From Methylocystis sp. IM3 (GTDB lineage: Bacteria > Pseudomonadota > Alphaproteobacteria > Rhizobiales > Beijerinckiaceae), in assembly GCF_038070105.1 (NCBI RefSeq), contig NZ_JBBPBZ010000002.1, positions 550,501 to 614,500 on the forward strand: a stretch of DNA of 64,000 bases, in the 5' to 3' direction. This document shows, piece after piece, positions 63,844-64,000 of this stretch. The notes under the pieces are model-generated. The model saw only the letters and a program-made list of their open reading frames with translations. It did not search any database and was not told the DNA's origin. The position numbers and the translations under genes were made by a program. How positions within the stretch are numbered: position 1 is the stretch's first letter; every line of letters starts with the position of its first letter.

Positions 63844-63870
63844 AAACCCCCGTCATTTTGGCGGGGGTTT
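63844..63870 (+). terminator. Strong intrinsic terminator
   Basis: Stem AAACCCCCG (63844-63852) pairs with CGGGGGTTT (63862-63870), followed by a T-rich tail (tgttttt). A classical intrinsic terminator closing the hdeA transcript. Confidence 0.9.
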
Positions 63871-63932
63871 TGTTTTTGTCGGCGCGGGGCGTCGGCGGGC
63901 GATTTTTTGGGGGGAGAATTGGGCGTTTGGTT

Positions 63933-64000
63933 TCAGGCGGGTTTCGGCTCGGCCCCGTTGGCCAGCAGGAGGGCGATCTTCTTCATATTTTGGGTGGCGG
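63933..64000 (-). CDS. Probable transposase, C-terminal end
   Basis: At the right edge a minus-strand frame runs to TGA at 63935-63933 and reads ATQNMKKIALLLANGAEPK-P-A. An 'xxQNMKKIAxLL' ending is typical of IS5/IS1182-type transposases. Only 21 residues are in the window, so the family is a guess. Flanking GC-rich, T-run sequence (63870-63920) may include the element's end, but no clear inverted repeat was defined. Confidence 0.5.
   Translation of the reverse strand, partial: ATQNMKKIALLLANGAEPKPA

Noticed and set aside
1..64000. CRISPR array, rRNA genes or integrase
   Set aside because: No regularly spaced repeats, rRNA sequence or integrase motif was seen on either strand; repeated DNA is limited to RTX, Ig-like and Cys-x-Gly coding repeats.

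Overview
The window is high-GC DNA that looks chromosomal and comes from an alphaproteobacterium, most likely a Hyphomicrobiales methylotroph of the Methylocystis/Methylosinus type. The signs are a PQQ dehydrogenase with the lanthanide Asp pair and a XoxJ-type partner, a caa3-like cytochrome oxidase, NodU-type and RTX proteins, and strong use of GC-rich third codon positions. The genus is inference; no rRNA or other decisive marker is present.

Layout. 0-5.8 kb: end of a fatty acid desaturase, an FtsH protease, small secreted or membrane proteins and two serine tRNAs (CGA and GGA anticodons). 5.8-19.5 kb: a type I secretion operon (ABC exporter, HlyD adaptor, TolC) read leftward, divergent from two large RTX proteins, one an animal-type haem peroxidase and one with Ig-like repeats, closed by a strong terminator. 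19.5-21.4 kb: an alpha/beta hydrolase and small secreted proteins. 21.5-31.9 kb: a probable thiazole/oxazole-modified peptide (TOMM/LAP) cluster: a NodU-type carbamoyltransferase, a precursor peptide ending in ten exact Cys-x-Gly triplets, a fused cyclodehydratase (recognition domain, E1-like and YcaO), a SagB-type azoline dehydrogenase and an amidase. A convergent EmrA/EmrB-like exporter pair follows.

31.9-40.6 kb: one eight-gene leftward operon that could form a complete alcohol-to-oxygen electron chain: PQQ dehydrogenase, XoxJ-like protein, cytochrome c, oxidase subunits II, I and III, a small membrane protein, and a CtaG-cytochrome c fusion. 41.5-50.3 kb: a SulP anion transporter directly upstream of a six-subunit hydrogenase-4-like membrane complex whose large subunit has lost the NiFe cysteines (Ehr type). 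50.5-58.7 kb: an HME-type RND metal efflux operon (adaptor, pump, outer-membrane lipoprotein) followed by an OmpR-family regulator and a histidine kinase.

58.7-62.5 kb: a frameshifted secreted-protein gene, then a five-gene leftward stressosome operon: globin-coupled RsbR, RsbS, RsbT, a PP2C-type phosphatase and a class III adenylate cyclase as the likely output. 62.5-64 kb: two small secreted proteins (one HdeA-like), two terminators and the end of a probable transposase.

The main candidates for undescribed biology are the Cys-x-Gly TOMM cluster, the oxygen-sensor stressosome wired to a cyclase, the SulP-Ehr complex, and the dedicated PQQ-dehydrogenase/oxidase operon whose subunit I lacks both key residues of the canonical proton channels.
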